Assembly (NCBI RefSeq): GCF_013141865.1
Contig: NZ_RCST01000001.1
Location: 1,054,001-1,118,000, forward strand
DNA: 64,000 nucleotides
Source: Methylomonas sp. ZR1
Lineage (GTDB): Bacteria > Pseudomonadota > Gammaproteobacteria > Methylococcales > Methylomonadaceae
Direction: 5' to 3'
Under the pieces are notes generated by a model. The model ran no database searches and was not told the DNA's origin. It saw only the letters and a list, made by a program, of their open reading frames with translations. Position 1 is the first letter of the stretch, and each line of letters starts with the position of its first letter. Of the stretch, positions 9,544 through 17,698 are shown in pieces. The translations under genes were made by a program, and so were the position numbers.

Positions 9544-10758
9544 TTGCTTAAACATCTTCTATTACCCGCCGGAGTAGACAGGGCTATATTGCCCATCATT
9601 ATTGGAAGGGCATTGCGGGCTTTTTCCGATGGCTTTGTTGCAGTGCTATTGCCCGCATATTTGTTGGCCTTGGGTTTTGATACGTGGCAAGTTGGGGTGA
9701 TAGCAACATCGACACTGTTAGGATCGGCCATGGCTACACTGGCGGTGGGAGCCTGGGGGCATAAAGTCCATGATCGCGAATTACTGCTAGTTGCTGCGTT
9801 ATTGATGATCTCGACTGGGTTCGCCTTTGCCAGTCAAACGTCATTCTGGCCATTGTTGATGATTGCCTTCATCGGCACACTCAATCCCAGCTCCGGTGAC
9901 GTCAGCTTGTTTCTGCCACTTGAGCATGCTCGACTGGCTGAGGCGGCCCACGATCAAGCTCGGACAGCACTGTTTGCCCGTTATAGCCTTGCCGGTGCAT
10001 TGTTCGCGGCTTTGGGTGCTTTATCGGCGGGACTGCCAGATTATCTTGTCCAAACTATTGACATCAACAGACTTGATGGCTTTCGATTCATGTTTGTCCT
10101 TTATAGTCTTATCGGCTTTACTATTTGGCTACTGTATAGACGCTTACCACAGTCACATACTGAACAGCGAAAGCCAGCACAGCCATTAGGACCATCCAAG
10201 TCAGTAGTGATAAAACTGGCGACCTTGTTTTCCCTGGATTCCTTCGCTGGCGGATTAGTCGTCAATTCGCTGTTAGCGCTTTGGCTATTCAAGCGATTCG
10301 ATTTGTCATTAGCCGCAGCTGGTTCGTTTTTCTTTTGGGCCGGTTTGCTGACGTCCTTATCCCAGTTGGTTGCACCACACTTGGCAAAACGGATTGGACT
10401 GATCAATACCATGGTGTTCACGCACATCCCTGCAAATCTCAGTCTAATCGGGGCCGCATTTGCGCCTGACATCGAAACAGCACTCGGTTTGTTGTTGCTG
10501 CGATCCTTATTATCCCAGATGGATGTGCCGGCTCGAAGCGCATTTGTGATGCTGGCGGTGACCCCTGAAGAGAGAGCGGCGGCGGCTAGTTTTACATTGG
10601 TACCTCGGAGCTTGGCGTCTTCGCTCAGTCCAACGCTAGGAGGGGCTTTATTTACAACTGGTTTTTTTGCGCTTCCATTGGTGGGGTGCGGGGTTTTGAA
10701 GATTGCCTACGATCTGATGTTGTGGCGCGCTTTCAGAAAATTCGAGGCTAAAAATTAG
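9544..10758 (+). CDS. MFS transporter
   Basis: A 404-residue major facilitator superfamily permease with twelve hydrophobic segments and a central loop around residue 205. The first loop region carries the family pattern with DTWQVGVIAT. The TTG at 9544 (LLKHLLLPAG) is used as start because homologous permeases begin just before the first helix; no good Shine-Dalgarno is visible, so the start is uncertain. It follows corA by 23 bases and may be cotranscribed. The substrate is unknown; the combination suggests export of a small molecule. Confidence 0.8.
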   Translation: MLKHLLLPAGVDRAILPIIIGRALRAFSDGFVAVLLPAYLLALGFDTWQVGVIATSTLLGSAMATLAVGAWGHKVHDRELLLVAALLMISTGFAFASQTSFWPLLMIAFIGTLNPSSGDVSLFLPLEHARLAEAAHDQARTALFARYSLAGALFAALGALSAGLPDYLVQTIDINRLDGFRFMFVLYSLIGFTIWLLYRRLPQSHTEQRKPAQPLGPSKSVVIKLATLFSLDSFAGGLVVNSLLALWLFKRFDLSLAAAGSFFFWAGLLTSLSQLVAPHLAKRIGLINTMVFTHIPANLSLIGAAFAPDIETALGLLLLRSLLSQMDVPARSAFVMLAVTPEERAAAASFTLVPRSLASSLSPTLGGALFTTGFFALPLVGCGVLKIAYDLMLWRAFRKFEAKN

Positions 10759-10973
10759 CTGAATTGATGTGAAATAGAGTTTACGATATTTTCGCATATC
10801 ATTTGAAGATGACTATCCAAAGTCCTGAAGAGCACGAAATTTAAGGATGTGACCGCTTGAGCGCTCAAGAAAAATCGGGAAATCCGTTGCTGGGCCGCCG
10901 GGCAATAAAAATCCTCCCCAACTGGTCTCTGTCGGGGGATTATTAGAGAAAGCAAAAAATGGAAAATCGCGTG
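10759..10973. other. Convergent intergenic region
   Basis: 215 bases between the MFS permease and the CDF-like gene, which converge here. It contains the terminator of the CDF-like gene; otherwise nothing recognised. Confidence 0.6.
10904..10943 (-). terminator. Rho-independent terminator of the CDF-like gene
   Basis: Read on the minus strand, AATCCCCC pairs with GGGGAGGATT across a ~14-base loop and is followed by TTTATT. It lies about 30 bases after the stop codon of the CDF-like gene. Confidence 0.65.
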
Positions 10974-11597
10974 CTAAGACTTGTCAATGCTGCGCAGCTC
11001 TCGGGCTGATTGTCGTAAAACGCCGAATGCAGAATGAAGAAACAATCCTGCGATTAGACTTCCAACGATGATGTCTGGCCAACGCGAAGAGAGCTGGTAG
11101 CTTGTACCAGCAGCTAACAGAACTCCAACATTGGCGATTAGATCATTGCGGGAGCATAGCCAAGTCGAACTCATATTGAGGTTATCGCTGCGATACCGGT
11201 AAAGCAGGAAAAAGCAGACAAGATTGGCAAACAACGCTAAAGCACCAACGATCCCCATCATTTCGATACCTGGCATGATCGGGTTGAATACCTTGTAACC
11301 GGCTTCTCCGAGAACGCCAAGACCAAAGGCTAGCATGAAACAGCCTTTCACCACAGCTGCCATCGTCTGCCACCGCGCCGAACGGGCTAGCACGAAAAGG
11401 CTGAAGCCGTATACCAGTGAGTCGCCCAGCATATCTAGCGCGTCGGCAAGCAACGAAGTGGAGTGTGCCTGGAGTCCCGCTGCACTTTCCACAAAAAACA
11501 TGGCGGCATTGATGACAAGCACGATCCACAGTACCCGACTGTGGCTTTGGCGCATGGCGGTTAACTCGCAACTTTTATTTTCACAACAACTGGCCAT
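10974..11597 (-). CDS. CDF-like cation transporter (CadR-regulated, truncated-type cation diffusion facilitator)
   Basis: A 207-residue membrane protein with about six helices, resembling the transmembrane part of cation diffusion facilitators. The helix II motif SLLADALDMLGDSLVYG contains the D..D zinc-site residues, and the helix V region has SRNDLIANVGV(L). The N-terminus has a Cys-rich MASCCENKSCEL stretch that could bind a soft metal. The C-terminal cytoplasmic domain of classical CDF proteins is missing, as in the short CadR-linked transporters of many proteobacteria. The ATG at 11597 is preferred because GAGGA sits seven bases upstream. It is divergent from the MerR-type regulator with its operator in between, so metal-inducible export of Cd, Pb or Zn is likely. 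Confidence 0.88.
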   Translation of the reverse strand: MASCCENKSCELTAMRQSHSRVLWIVLVINAAMFFVESAAGLQAHSTSLLADALDMLGDSLVYGFSLFVLARSARWQTMAAVVKGCFMLAFGLGVLGEAGYKVFNPIMPGIEMMGIVGALALFANLVCFFLLYRYRSDNLNMSSTWLCSRNDLIANVGVLLAAGTSYQLSSRWPDIIVGSLIAGLFLHSAFGVLRQSARELRSIDKS

Positions 11598-11649
11598 TTT
11601 TCGTCCTCGCATTGGCTGATAAGGCAGCAATCTGCCCCGATTCTTGCCA

Positions 11650-11680
11650 ATTTAAGACCCTATAGTTAGTATAGAGTCAA
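11650..11680 (-). promoter_or_regulatory. MerR-type operator/promoter with 19-bp spacer driving the CDF-like gene
   Basis: On the minus strand a TTGACT -35 element (plus coordinates 11675-11680) and a TTAAAT -10 element (11650-11655) are separated by 19 bases, the hallmark overlong spacer of MerR-activated promoters. The spacer holds an imperfect dyad, GACCCTATA-N5-TATAGAGTC at 11656-11678, matching the style of CadR/PbrR/ZntR operators. It lies between the divergent regulator and transporter genes. Metal-bound regulator would twist the spacer and activate transcription. Confidence 0.85.
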
Positions 11681-11712
11681 GTGTGTAATGCAGATGAGGT
11701 AATACGCTCCAA

Positions 11713-12132
11713 ATGCCCAACAATTTGAAGATTGGTGACCTGGCCAAAATGGCAGGTTGTCAGGTGGTAACCATTCGTTACTATGAGCGGGAAGGCTTGT
11801 TGCCGGAACCGGCTCGATCTGATGGCAACTACCGTTTGTACGCCAACAAGCACCTCGAGCAACTTCATTTCATTCGCCATTGCCGATCGATGGAAATGAC
11901 GCTCGAGGACATCCGGCTGTTACTCAGATTCCGAGACACGCCAGAGGAAAACTGCAGCGAAGTAGACGCTTTACTCGATCAGCATATCTGTGATGTGGTC
12001 AACCGGATCGCGCAACTCAAATCACTGGAAAGTCAGTTGAGAAACTTGCGCGGTCAATGCCGTAGTGCCCGAGCCGCCAAAGATTGTAGGATTCTGCAGG
12101 GCCTGTCTTCGGAAACAGACGGGCAAACATAA
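11713..12132 (+). CDS. cadR: MerR-family Cd(II)/Pb(II)-responsive regulator (CadR/PbrR-like)
   Basis: A 139-residue MerR-family activator. The N-terminal winged helix reads LKIGDLAKMAGCQVVTIRYYEREGLLPEP, with NYRLY following. The dimerisation helix runs to about residue 115. Metal-binding cysteines fit the Cd/Pb subgroup: one in EENCSEVD (~residue 79) and two in the C-terminal loop GQCRSARAAKDC. It is divergent from the CDF-like transporter and should act on the operator between them. Symbol is given by subgroup resemblance; PbrR or a zinc sensor remain possible. Confidence 0.88.
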   Translation: MPNNLKIGDLAKMAGCQVVTIRYYEREGLLPEPARSDGNYRLYANKHLEQLHFIRHCRSMEMTLEDIRLLLRFRDTPEENCSEVDALLDQHICDVVNRIAQLKSLESQLRNLRGQCRSARAAKDCRILQGLSSETDGQT

Positions 12133-12336
12133 CGATGATGTAACGAATGAGCTTTACAGATGTCAAATGATCGCTATAAACCAGCCGTTCGGAGAACTGA
12201 TTTTTGAATTTTTCACAGACCGCTTTTGGCCGATTGAAGCCAGATGCTTGGAAGTGCCAACCAACCCCAAATGCACATGACTGTTATCTCTATGCTAAGT
12301 CAAAGCAAGCAACTGTTTGACTCCCGGCGCGCCCAA

Positions 12337-12603
12337 TCACCAGCGCTCCCGGTAATCATATCGGGGCATCGGCCGCGGCGGATAGCCGTAATAGTCCAGC
12401 GGCGGCCGCGCGAAATAGCGCGGCGGCGGGGGAGGGTAATAGCCCAATCTTGCCGGGCCATGCATCCTAAAATATGGCCGGTAAGCATGCCCGTGATGGT
12501 GATGATGCCGCCTATGGTGGCCATGTCCCCAATCGTCTCCATGTGCCAAAGCGGTTCCGGACCATAACACGCCGATTAACAATATCGTTATAAGCCTGAA
12601 CAT
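12337..12603 (-). CDS. Small secreted His/Pro/Tyr-rich protein
   Basis: An 88-residue protein. A signal peptide (MFRLITILLIGVLWSGTALA) is followed by a mature part beginning HGDDWGHGHHRRHHHHHGH and ending in a Pro/Tyr/Arg-rich tail (YYPPPPPRYF, PPRPMPRYDY). The start is secured by AGGAGG ten bases before ATG 12603. The composition suggests a periplasmic metal-binding or cell-wall-associated protein; no catalytic domain is visible. Small proteins of this kind are common and poorly characterised in methanotrophs and other proteobacteria. Its position beside the metal genes fits metal binding, but this is inference. Confidence 0.75.
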   Translation of the reverse strand: MFRLITILLIGVLWSGTALAHGDDWGHGHHRRHHHHHGHAYRPYFRMHGPARLGYYPPPPPRYFARPPLDYYGYPPRPMPRYDYRERW

Positions 12604-13038
12604 ATATCCTCCTTTGTGGGATTGTTTCAGTCGCAGCGGATTGTTCGCCTTTTTGCTTAAAAACCTCTTAATTCCGCTGCGCTGTTTGAAAGCAGAGCAG
12701 ATCGAATGCCGACTTGCACATCGCTCAAACCATTGGCGCCACATTCCCGAAGCGCTTCAAATCCCGGATTTCGTACTTCTCAATTTATTTGCACCGTGTT
12801 TAAGGCAGGCTGTCCCAAAAAACCGGTTCATGCGCCTGTGGGCAGGCTGAGTAACATCGCCACATTAAAGTTTGATGAAAATGCCGATTTGAATGAACCT
12901 TGCTGGTTTGCCCGGGAATAAACGCTGCACGTAACCACGGTTTTGTCTGGTTACCGAAATTGAACCGGGCGTCAGATTATCCTCACTGGAAACTAATGGC
13001 GCCCGCATAATGACGATGCAGCAAAAGGAATCCGGGCC
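12604..13038. other. Divergent intergenic region before the glycan operon
   Basis: 435 bases between the small secreted protein and the first glycosyltransferase, presumably holding both promoters. An exact direct repeat GGCAGGCTG occurs at 12804-12812 and 12841-12849. No RNA gene or convincing sigma-70 promoter was recognised. AAGGAA at 13025-13030 is the ribosome binding site of the next gene. Confidence 0.5.
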
Positions 13039-14295
13039 ATGACGCTTAGCAAGCAATCCAAAAGAATCATTGTGTATTCTCACGATACCTTCGGTCTGGG
13101 CAATATCCGGCGGATGCTGGCTATTTCTAAATCCTTGGTGGATGCCGACCCGAATGTTTCGGTACTGATCCTGTCCGGCTCGCCGATGTTGCATGCCTTC
13201 CGGATTCCGGATCGGATCGATTACATCAAATTGCCTTGTCTGTCGCGTAGCGTGAAAGGCGATTATTCGGTGAAGTTTCTGGACATGGAATACGCCCAAT
13301 TGCTCACACTGCGCAGCAATATCATCCTCAGCGCGGTGCTCGATTTTGACCCCGATTTGATTCTGGTCGATAAAAAGCCCTACGGCGTCAGTGACGAGTT
13401 GGGCGCGGCTTTGAATTTGATGCAGCGCCGTGGCCACCGTGCGAAGCTGGTTTTGTTGTTGCGCGACATCCTCGACAGTCCGGAAAGCACGATACCGGTC
13501 TGGAAGAAAAACGGTTACCACGACGCCATTCAGTCGCACTACGACAAGGTGTTGGTTGTCGGTTCGCCGGAGATTTACGACATGCGCAAGGAATACGAGT
13601 TTCCCGACGCCAGCCATGAAAAAGTCGACTTCTGCGGCTACATCGCCCGCGAACGCAGCGACAAACGCGCCGGTGAGATTCGGCAGCAAATCGGCTGCAC
13701 CCAGGAACGACTGGTGTTGGTGACAGCGGGTGGCGGTGAAGACGGCTACCAATTGCTGCATAGCTATCTGGAAGGCTTGAATCGGCAAGATCTGGGCGAC
13801 AACACCATGACTCTGATGATTTGCGGCCCGGAAATGTCGGAAAGCCGCCGCCACCAGCTCGAAGTTTTGGCTCGCGGCTGTCGTAACGTGGTGATTCAGG
13901 AATTTAACACCGACATGATGGCCTGTATGGAAGCCGCTGATTTGGTGGTCAGCATGGGCGGTTATAACTCCACCTGCGAGCTATTGACCCTGCGTAAACG
14001 GGCGATTTTGGTGCCGCGCGTCAAACCTTCGCAGGAGCAATGGATACGCGCGGAACGCCTGGCCCTGCAAGGTTTGGTGCGCGCCATTCACCCCAACAAT
14101 CTGACGCCCAAATTGCTGATGGATACCGTCCGCGAGGAATTGCGCCGCACCAACGTCCACCACAGCCGGATGTATCAAATCGACATGGGCGGCTTGCCGC
14201 GCATCAGCCAGTCAATCAGCGACCTGCTTTACGACTGCGCGGCAAACATGCCGGCACCGATCAGGGCCTCAACTCGTAGCGCTAGCGCAGACTAA
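13039..14295 (+). CDS. MurG-like glycosyltransferase (GT-B fold), paralogue 1 of the glycan operon
   Basis: A 418-residue GT-B-type protein of the 'predicted glycosyltransferase' group related to MurG. The N-terminus has a first beta strand and loop YSHDTFGLGNIRRMLAI, equivalent to the acceptor-side G.GH loop. The C-terminal half has a nucleotide-sugar domain beginning VTAGGGEDGYQLL and the donor-binding motif VSMGGYNSTCELL. It starts a tightly packed operon that ends near 29.6 kb; AAGGAA lies eight bases before the start. Two more genes in this operon share this architecture. The sugar and acceptor are unknown; no signal peptide, so it acts in the cytoplasm or on the inner leaflet. Confidence 0.8.
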   Translation: MTLSKQSKRIIVYSHDTFGLGNIRRMLAISKSLVDADPNVSVLILSGSPMLHAFRIPDRIDYIKLPCLSRSVKGDYSVKFLDMEYAQLLTLRSNIILSAVLDFDPDLILVDKKPYGVSDELGAALNLMQRRGHRAKLVLLLRDILDSPESTIPVWKKNGYHDAIQSHYDKVLVVGSPEIYDMRKEYEFPDASHEKVDFCGYIARERSDKRAGEIRQQIGCTQERLVLVTAGGGEDGYQLLHSYLEGLNRQDLGDNTMTLMICGPEMSESRRHQLEVLARGCRNVVIQEFNTDMMACMEAADLVVSMGGYNSTCELLTLRKRAILVPRVKPSQEQWIRAERLALQGLVRAIHPNNLTPKLLMDTVREELRRTNVHHSRMYQIDMGGLPRISQSISDLLYDCAANMPAPIRASTRSASAD

Positions 14296-14358
14296 CCCTA
14301 TTCGCTCGATGTAACGAACGGCCTGAATAACGCCGACCGGATAACTTTGGATTTTACA

Positions 14359-15714
14359 ATGCAAAACCATGATAGCCAGGCGCAAGTCGCCTACATCCTC
14401 AAAGGTTTTCCGCGCACCTCGGAAACCTTTATCACCAATGAAATCCATTTATTGGAAACCTTAGGCCTCAAACTGTCGATCTTTTCGATCAAGCAACTCG
14501 AGGGCCAAAAGCACCATGCCGTGGTTGACCAGATCAAAGCGCCGGTGACTTATCTGCCGCAAGCCGACGATTTGACCGGCCGCAGCTTTTGGATCTGGCT
14601 GAAGGAAAACCTGCCTAAATTCACAGCCAGCCACGGCCGGTTGTTTCTGAAGCGGCCGATTGCCTATATCGGCGCTTTGCTGGAATGTTTCAGTATGTCG
14701 ATCAAATACCGCGAAAGCGGGTGGGACTTTCCGCGCACGGTTTTCATCAAGGAATTTTTGCAAGCCGGCACTATCGCCGAATCGGTGTTGCGGAATCCGG
14801 CCATTCGCCATCTACACGCGCATTTCTGCCACGGCGCCACGACGGTGGCAATGTTTGCCAGCCGGATCAGCGGCCGGCCTTTCAGCTTTACCGCCCACGC
14901 CAAAGATATTTACCTAAAGGAATTGAATCCCGGTGATTTGTTGCAAATCAAAATGCGTCGCGCCAAATTTGCCGTGACCTGCACCGGTGCCAACCAGCAA
15001 CATCTGGACGCCTGCAAAGGCAGCGATATTGCCGTGCACCGGATTTATCACGGCCTGGACACCGATTTGTTTGTGCCGGAGCCACGCGAGCAAGCCGCCG
15101 CTGACCCTGTTCCAACCATTCTGTCAGTTGGGCGGCTGGTCGAGAAAAAAGGCTTCGATTATCTGGTCAGAGCCTGCGCGATACTGCGCGACCGCGGCGT
15201 CAAATTTAACTGCCGTATCGTCGGTGGCGCCGATAAGTACGCGCAAGTAATCAAACAACTGATCGCCGAACTGGATTTACAAGATGTGGTCAGCCTGCCC
15301 GGCGCGGTAACGCAGGAAGAACTACGCGGTATTTATCAGCAAGGCGATGTGTTTGCGCTGCCGTGTCTGGTGGTGGACAACGGCGACCGCGACGGCATTC
15401 CGAATGTCTTGGTCGAAGCGATGGCGATGGAAATGCCGGTCGTCTCCACCGACATTTCCGGCATCCCGGAACTGATTCAAGACCAAATCAACGGCCTGCT
15501 GGTACCGGAGAAAAATGCCGCAGCCATGGCCGATGCCATCGAACGTTTGTTAAAAGATCAGGCTCTGCGCCAGCGCCTGGGCCAAGCCGCGCGGCAAAAC
15601 GTCTGCCGGGATTTCAACTCCCGCCACACCACGGTAGCCTTGAAAAATCTGTTCGACGCCTGCCTGGCAGGTGAAATGGTGGAAGCGCATGTCTGCTGTA
15701 CTGAACATTCTTAA
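14359..15714 (+). CDS. Glycosyltransferase family 4
   Basis: A 451-residue retaining GT-B enzyme. It has the N-terminal VAYILKGFPRTSETFI start typical of colanic-acid/EPS glycosyltransferases, the HLHAHFCHG motif around residue 156, the domain-linking SVGRLVEKKGFDYLV at ~258 and the donor-binding E-x7-E region GIPNVLVEAMAMEMPVVSTD near residue 345. Such enzymes transfer a sugar from a nucleotide-sugar donor to a lipid-linked or growing glycan. ATG 14359 is chosen over an in-frame TTG 12 bases upstream; neither has a strong ribosome site. The 3' end overlaps the heparinase-like gene by 26 bases. Confidence 0.9.
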   Translation: MQNHDSQAQVAYILKGFPRTSETFITNEIHLLETLGLKLSIFSIKQLEGQKHHAVVDQIKAPVTYLPQADDLTGRSFWIWLKENLPKFTASHGRLFLKRPIAYIGALLECFSMSIKYRESGWDFPRTVFIKEFLQAGTIAESVLRNPAIRHLHAHFCHGATTVAMFASRISGRPFSFTAHAKDIYLKELNPGDLLQIKMRRAKFAVTCTGANQQHLDACKGSDIAVHRIYHGLDTDLFVPEPREQAAADPVPTILSVGRLVEKKGFDYLVRACAILRDRGVKFNCRIVGGADKYAQVIKQLIAELDLQDVVSLPGAVTQEELRGIYQQGDVFALPCLVVDNGDRDGIPNVLVEAMAMEMPVVSTDISGIPELIQDQINGLLVPEKNAAAMADAIERLLKDQALRQRLGQAARQNVCRDFNSRHTTVALKNLFDACLAGEMVEAHVCCTEHS

Positions 15715-17698
15715 TACCTACCCGCGTCTGCAGGCGCTGGCAGCGCCGTATTGCGATATGTCTGCAACAGAATTGCTGGCGTATTTCCATGGCCGGCGGC
15801 ATGTCCGCTATTTTTCGGTGATCGACGAAGAGCAAAATACCCCGGAAAAACTGGACGGCGTATTGCGCAATCGCTTTGATTTCAACCACGAGGCCTATCA
15901 GCTGAATGATGACTTCGACTGGCTCAGCAACCCCAGCGCCGATGTCGAATGGCTGATCCTGTTGCACAAGTTTTATTACGCGGTCGGCTTGGGCCGGCGC
16001 TTTGCAGAGACCGGCGATCGGCGCTACCGCGATAAATGGCAAGCGCTGACTCGTCGTTGGATAGCTAGCGTACCCATTGATTTTCTCTCCAGCGACGTCA
16101 CCGGCCGCCGCGTGCAAAACTGGATTTTTGCCTACCGCTATTTTGTCTCGGCGGCCAACCAATTGGCCATCGATGCGCAGTTTCATCTGGATTTTCTGGC
16201 CTCGCTACAACAACAAGTGGCTTATCTGTGCGACCACCTGACCCCGGCCCGCAATCACCGCACCCTGGAGCTTTACGCGATTTTTCTGGCGGCAGTGGTG
16301 TTTCCGGAATTATCCGGTGCCGACGATTGGTTGAAATTTTCGATTGCCGAATTGCAACGCAACCTGCAAACCGACTTGCTTGCCGACGGCGTGCATTGCG
16401 AGTTATCGACCGATTATCACCACATTGTCCTGCGCAACTTTCTAGGCATTCGTCGCTTGGCGATGATGAACGACATCGCGCTGCCGGCCGACATGGACGC
16501 AGCCATCAAAAAGGCTCTGAAATTTTGCCTGCATGCGCATAAACCCGACGGTTTTATTCCGGCCATCAGCGACGGCGACAGCGCCAATTTCCTTGACTTA
16601 CTGCGCCAAGGCCACGAGCTGTACCAAGATGAGGCGATGCTGTACGTCGCCACAGCCGGCCAACAAGGCCAAGCACCGGCAGAGCGTTCAAAAACCTTTA
16701 CCGCCAGCGGCTACAGCATCTTGCGCAGCGGCTGGGGTGATCAAGGCGAAGCGTATCAAGACGAACGCTATTTGTTTTTCGATTGCGCGCCGCTGGGGGC
16801 CGGCAATCACGGACATCTGGATTTACTGAATATCGAAATGGCGGCTTACGGCCGCTCGTTGATCGTCGATCCGGGCCGTTACACCTACGACGAATCTGGC
16901 GACACCAATTGGCGAGTGCTGTTTCGCGGCACCGGCTATCACAACACCGTGCAGGTGGACGGCAAAAATCAGGCGCTTTACGCGCCGCATACTCGCAAAT
17001 ACAAGATTCAAGGCCCGGAGCCGGTGCGCGAATTCAAGTGCGCGCTGCACCGGCCGGGATTTGACTATCTGCACGGCATCGCCGCCAGTCATGAATATCC
17101 GGTGATTCACGAGCGCAAAATCCTGTTCATCGCCGGCGAATACTGGCTGATCTGCGATGTGCTGCGTGCGAAACAAAACCACGACTACGAACTGCTGTTT
17201 CATCTGGATGCGCTAGCCCAGCAACGCACGACAACGCGAGTCGATGCCGCCGGCTTGCGCGTCGATTCGCCGAATCTGCTCATGCTGCAAGCCGCGCAAC
17301 CGGATACCCAACTAACGCTGGAGCAGGGTTTTATCTCGCCCAGCTACGGCGTCAAACACCCGTCCCCGGTCGTCAAGTTTGCCGCGCATGCCGCCGACTA
17401 TTGCTTTCTGACCGTGCTGTTTCCTTATCAATCGACGCCGCCGCGGCTGACACTGGAACAGCTGCCGGTCAGGCAACACGGCCAATCGGTGGGCAATACC
17501 ATAGCCAGTGCCCTGCGAATTCACAGCCAACAGGCACACGGGGAATACCACGACACGCTATTTCTAGCGCACCGCGAGGGCGGCAGTTACGCGTTTGCCG
17601 ATTTGCAAACCGATAGCGCATTCGTATTCCGCCGCCAGGACAATCAAGGTCGGGTGATTGCCTGGCATACCGAATCGGCTGCCGCGGCACGGGGATAA
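15689..17698 (+). CDS. Heparinase II/III-like protein, copy A
   Basis: A 669-residue protein with an alpha/alpha-toroid N-terminal half (NPSADVEWLILLHKFYYA, and NHRTLELYAIF near residue 190) and a C-terminal heparinase II/III beta-sandwich with the hallmark GNHGHLDLLNIEMAAYGRSL, DPGRYTY and HNTVQVDG motifs. The family cleaves uronate-containing polysaccharides by beta-elimination. No signal peptide is visible, so an unaided periplasmic location is doubtful. ATG 15689 is preferred because GGAAG lies just upstream, although a GTG 18 bases earlier is in frame. It is followed without a gap by a close paralogue. Editing, trimming or turnover of the operon's glycan is inferred. Confidence 0.87.
   Translation: MSAVLNILNTYPRLQALAAPYCDMSATELLAYFHGRRHVRYFSVIDEEQNTPEKLDGVLRNRFDFNHEAYQLNDDFDWLSNPSADVEWLILLHKFYYAVGLGRRFAETGDRRYRDKWQALTRRWIASVPIDFLSSDVTGRRVQNWIFAYRYFVSAANQLAIDAQFHLDFLASLQQQVAYLCDHLTPARNHRTLELYAIFLAAVVFPELSGADDWLKFSIAELQRNLQTDLLADGVHCELSTDYHHIVLRNFLGIRRLAMMNDIALPADMDAAIKKALKFCLHAHKPDGFIPAISDGDSANFLDLLRQGHELYQDEAMLYVATAGQQGQAPAERSKTFTASGYSILRSGWGDQGEAYQDERYLFFDCAPLGAGNHGHLDLLNIEMAAYGRSLIVDPGRYTYDESGDTNWRVLFRGTGYHNTVQVDGKNQALYAPHTRKYKIQGPEPVREFKCALHRPGFDYLHGIAASHEYPVIHERKILFIAGEYWLICDVLRAKQNHDYELLFHLDALAQQRTTTRVDAAGLRVDSPNLLMLQAAQPDTQLTLEQGFISPSYGVKHPSPVVKFAAHAADYCFLTVLFPYQSTPPRLTLEQLPVRQHGQSVGNTIASALRIHSQQAHGEYHDTLFLAHREGGSYAFADLQTDSAFVFRRQDNQGRVIAWHTESAAAARG

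Noticed and set aside
12865..13854. Long (329-codon) open frame antisense to the first glycosyltransferase
   Set aside because: It mirrors the codon structure of the real gene and has no recognisable domain or ribosome site; other long antisense frames in the window are explained the same way.
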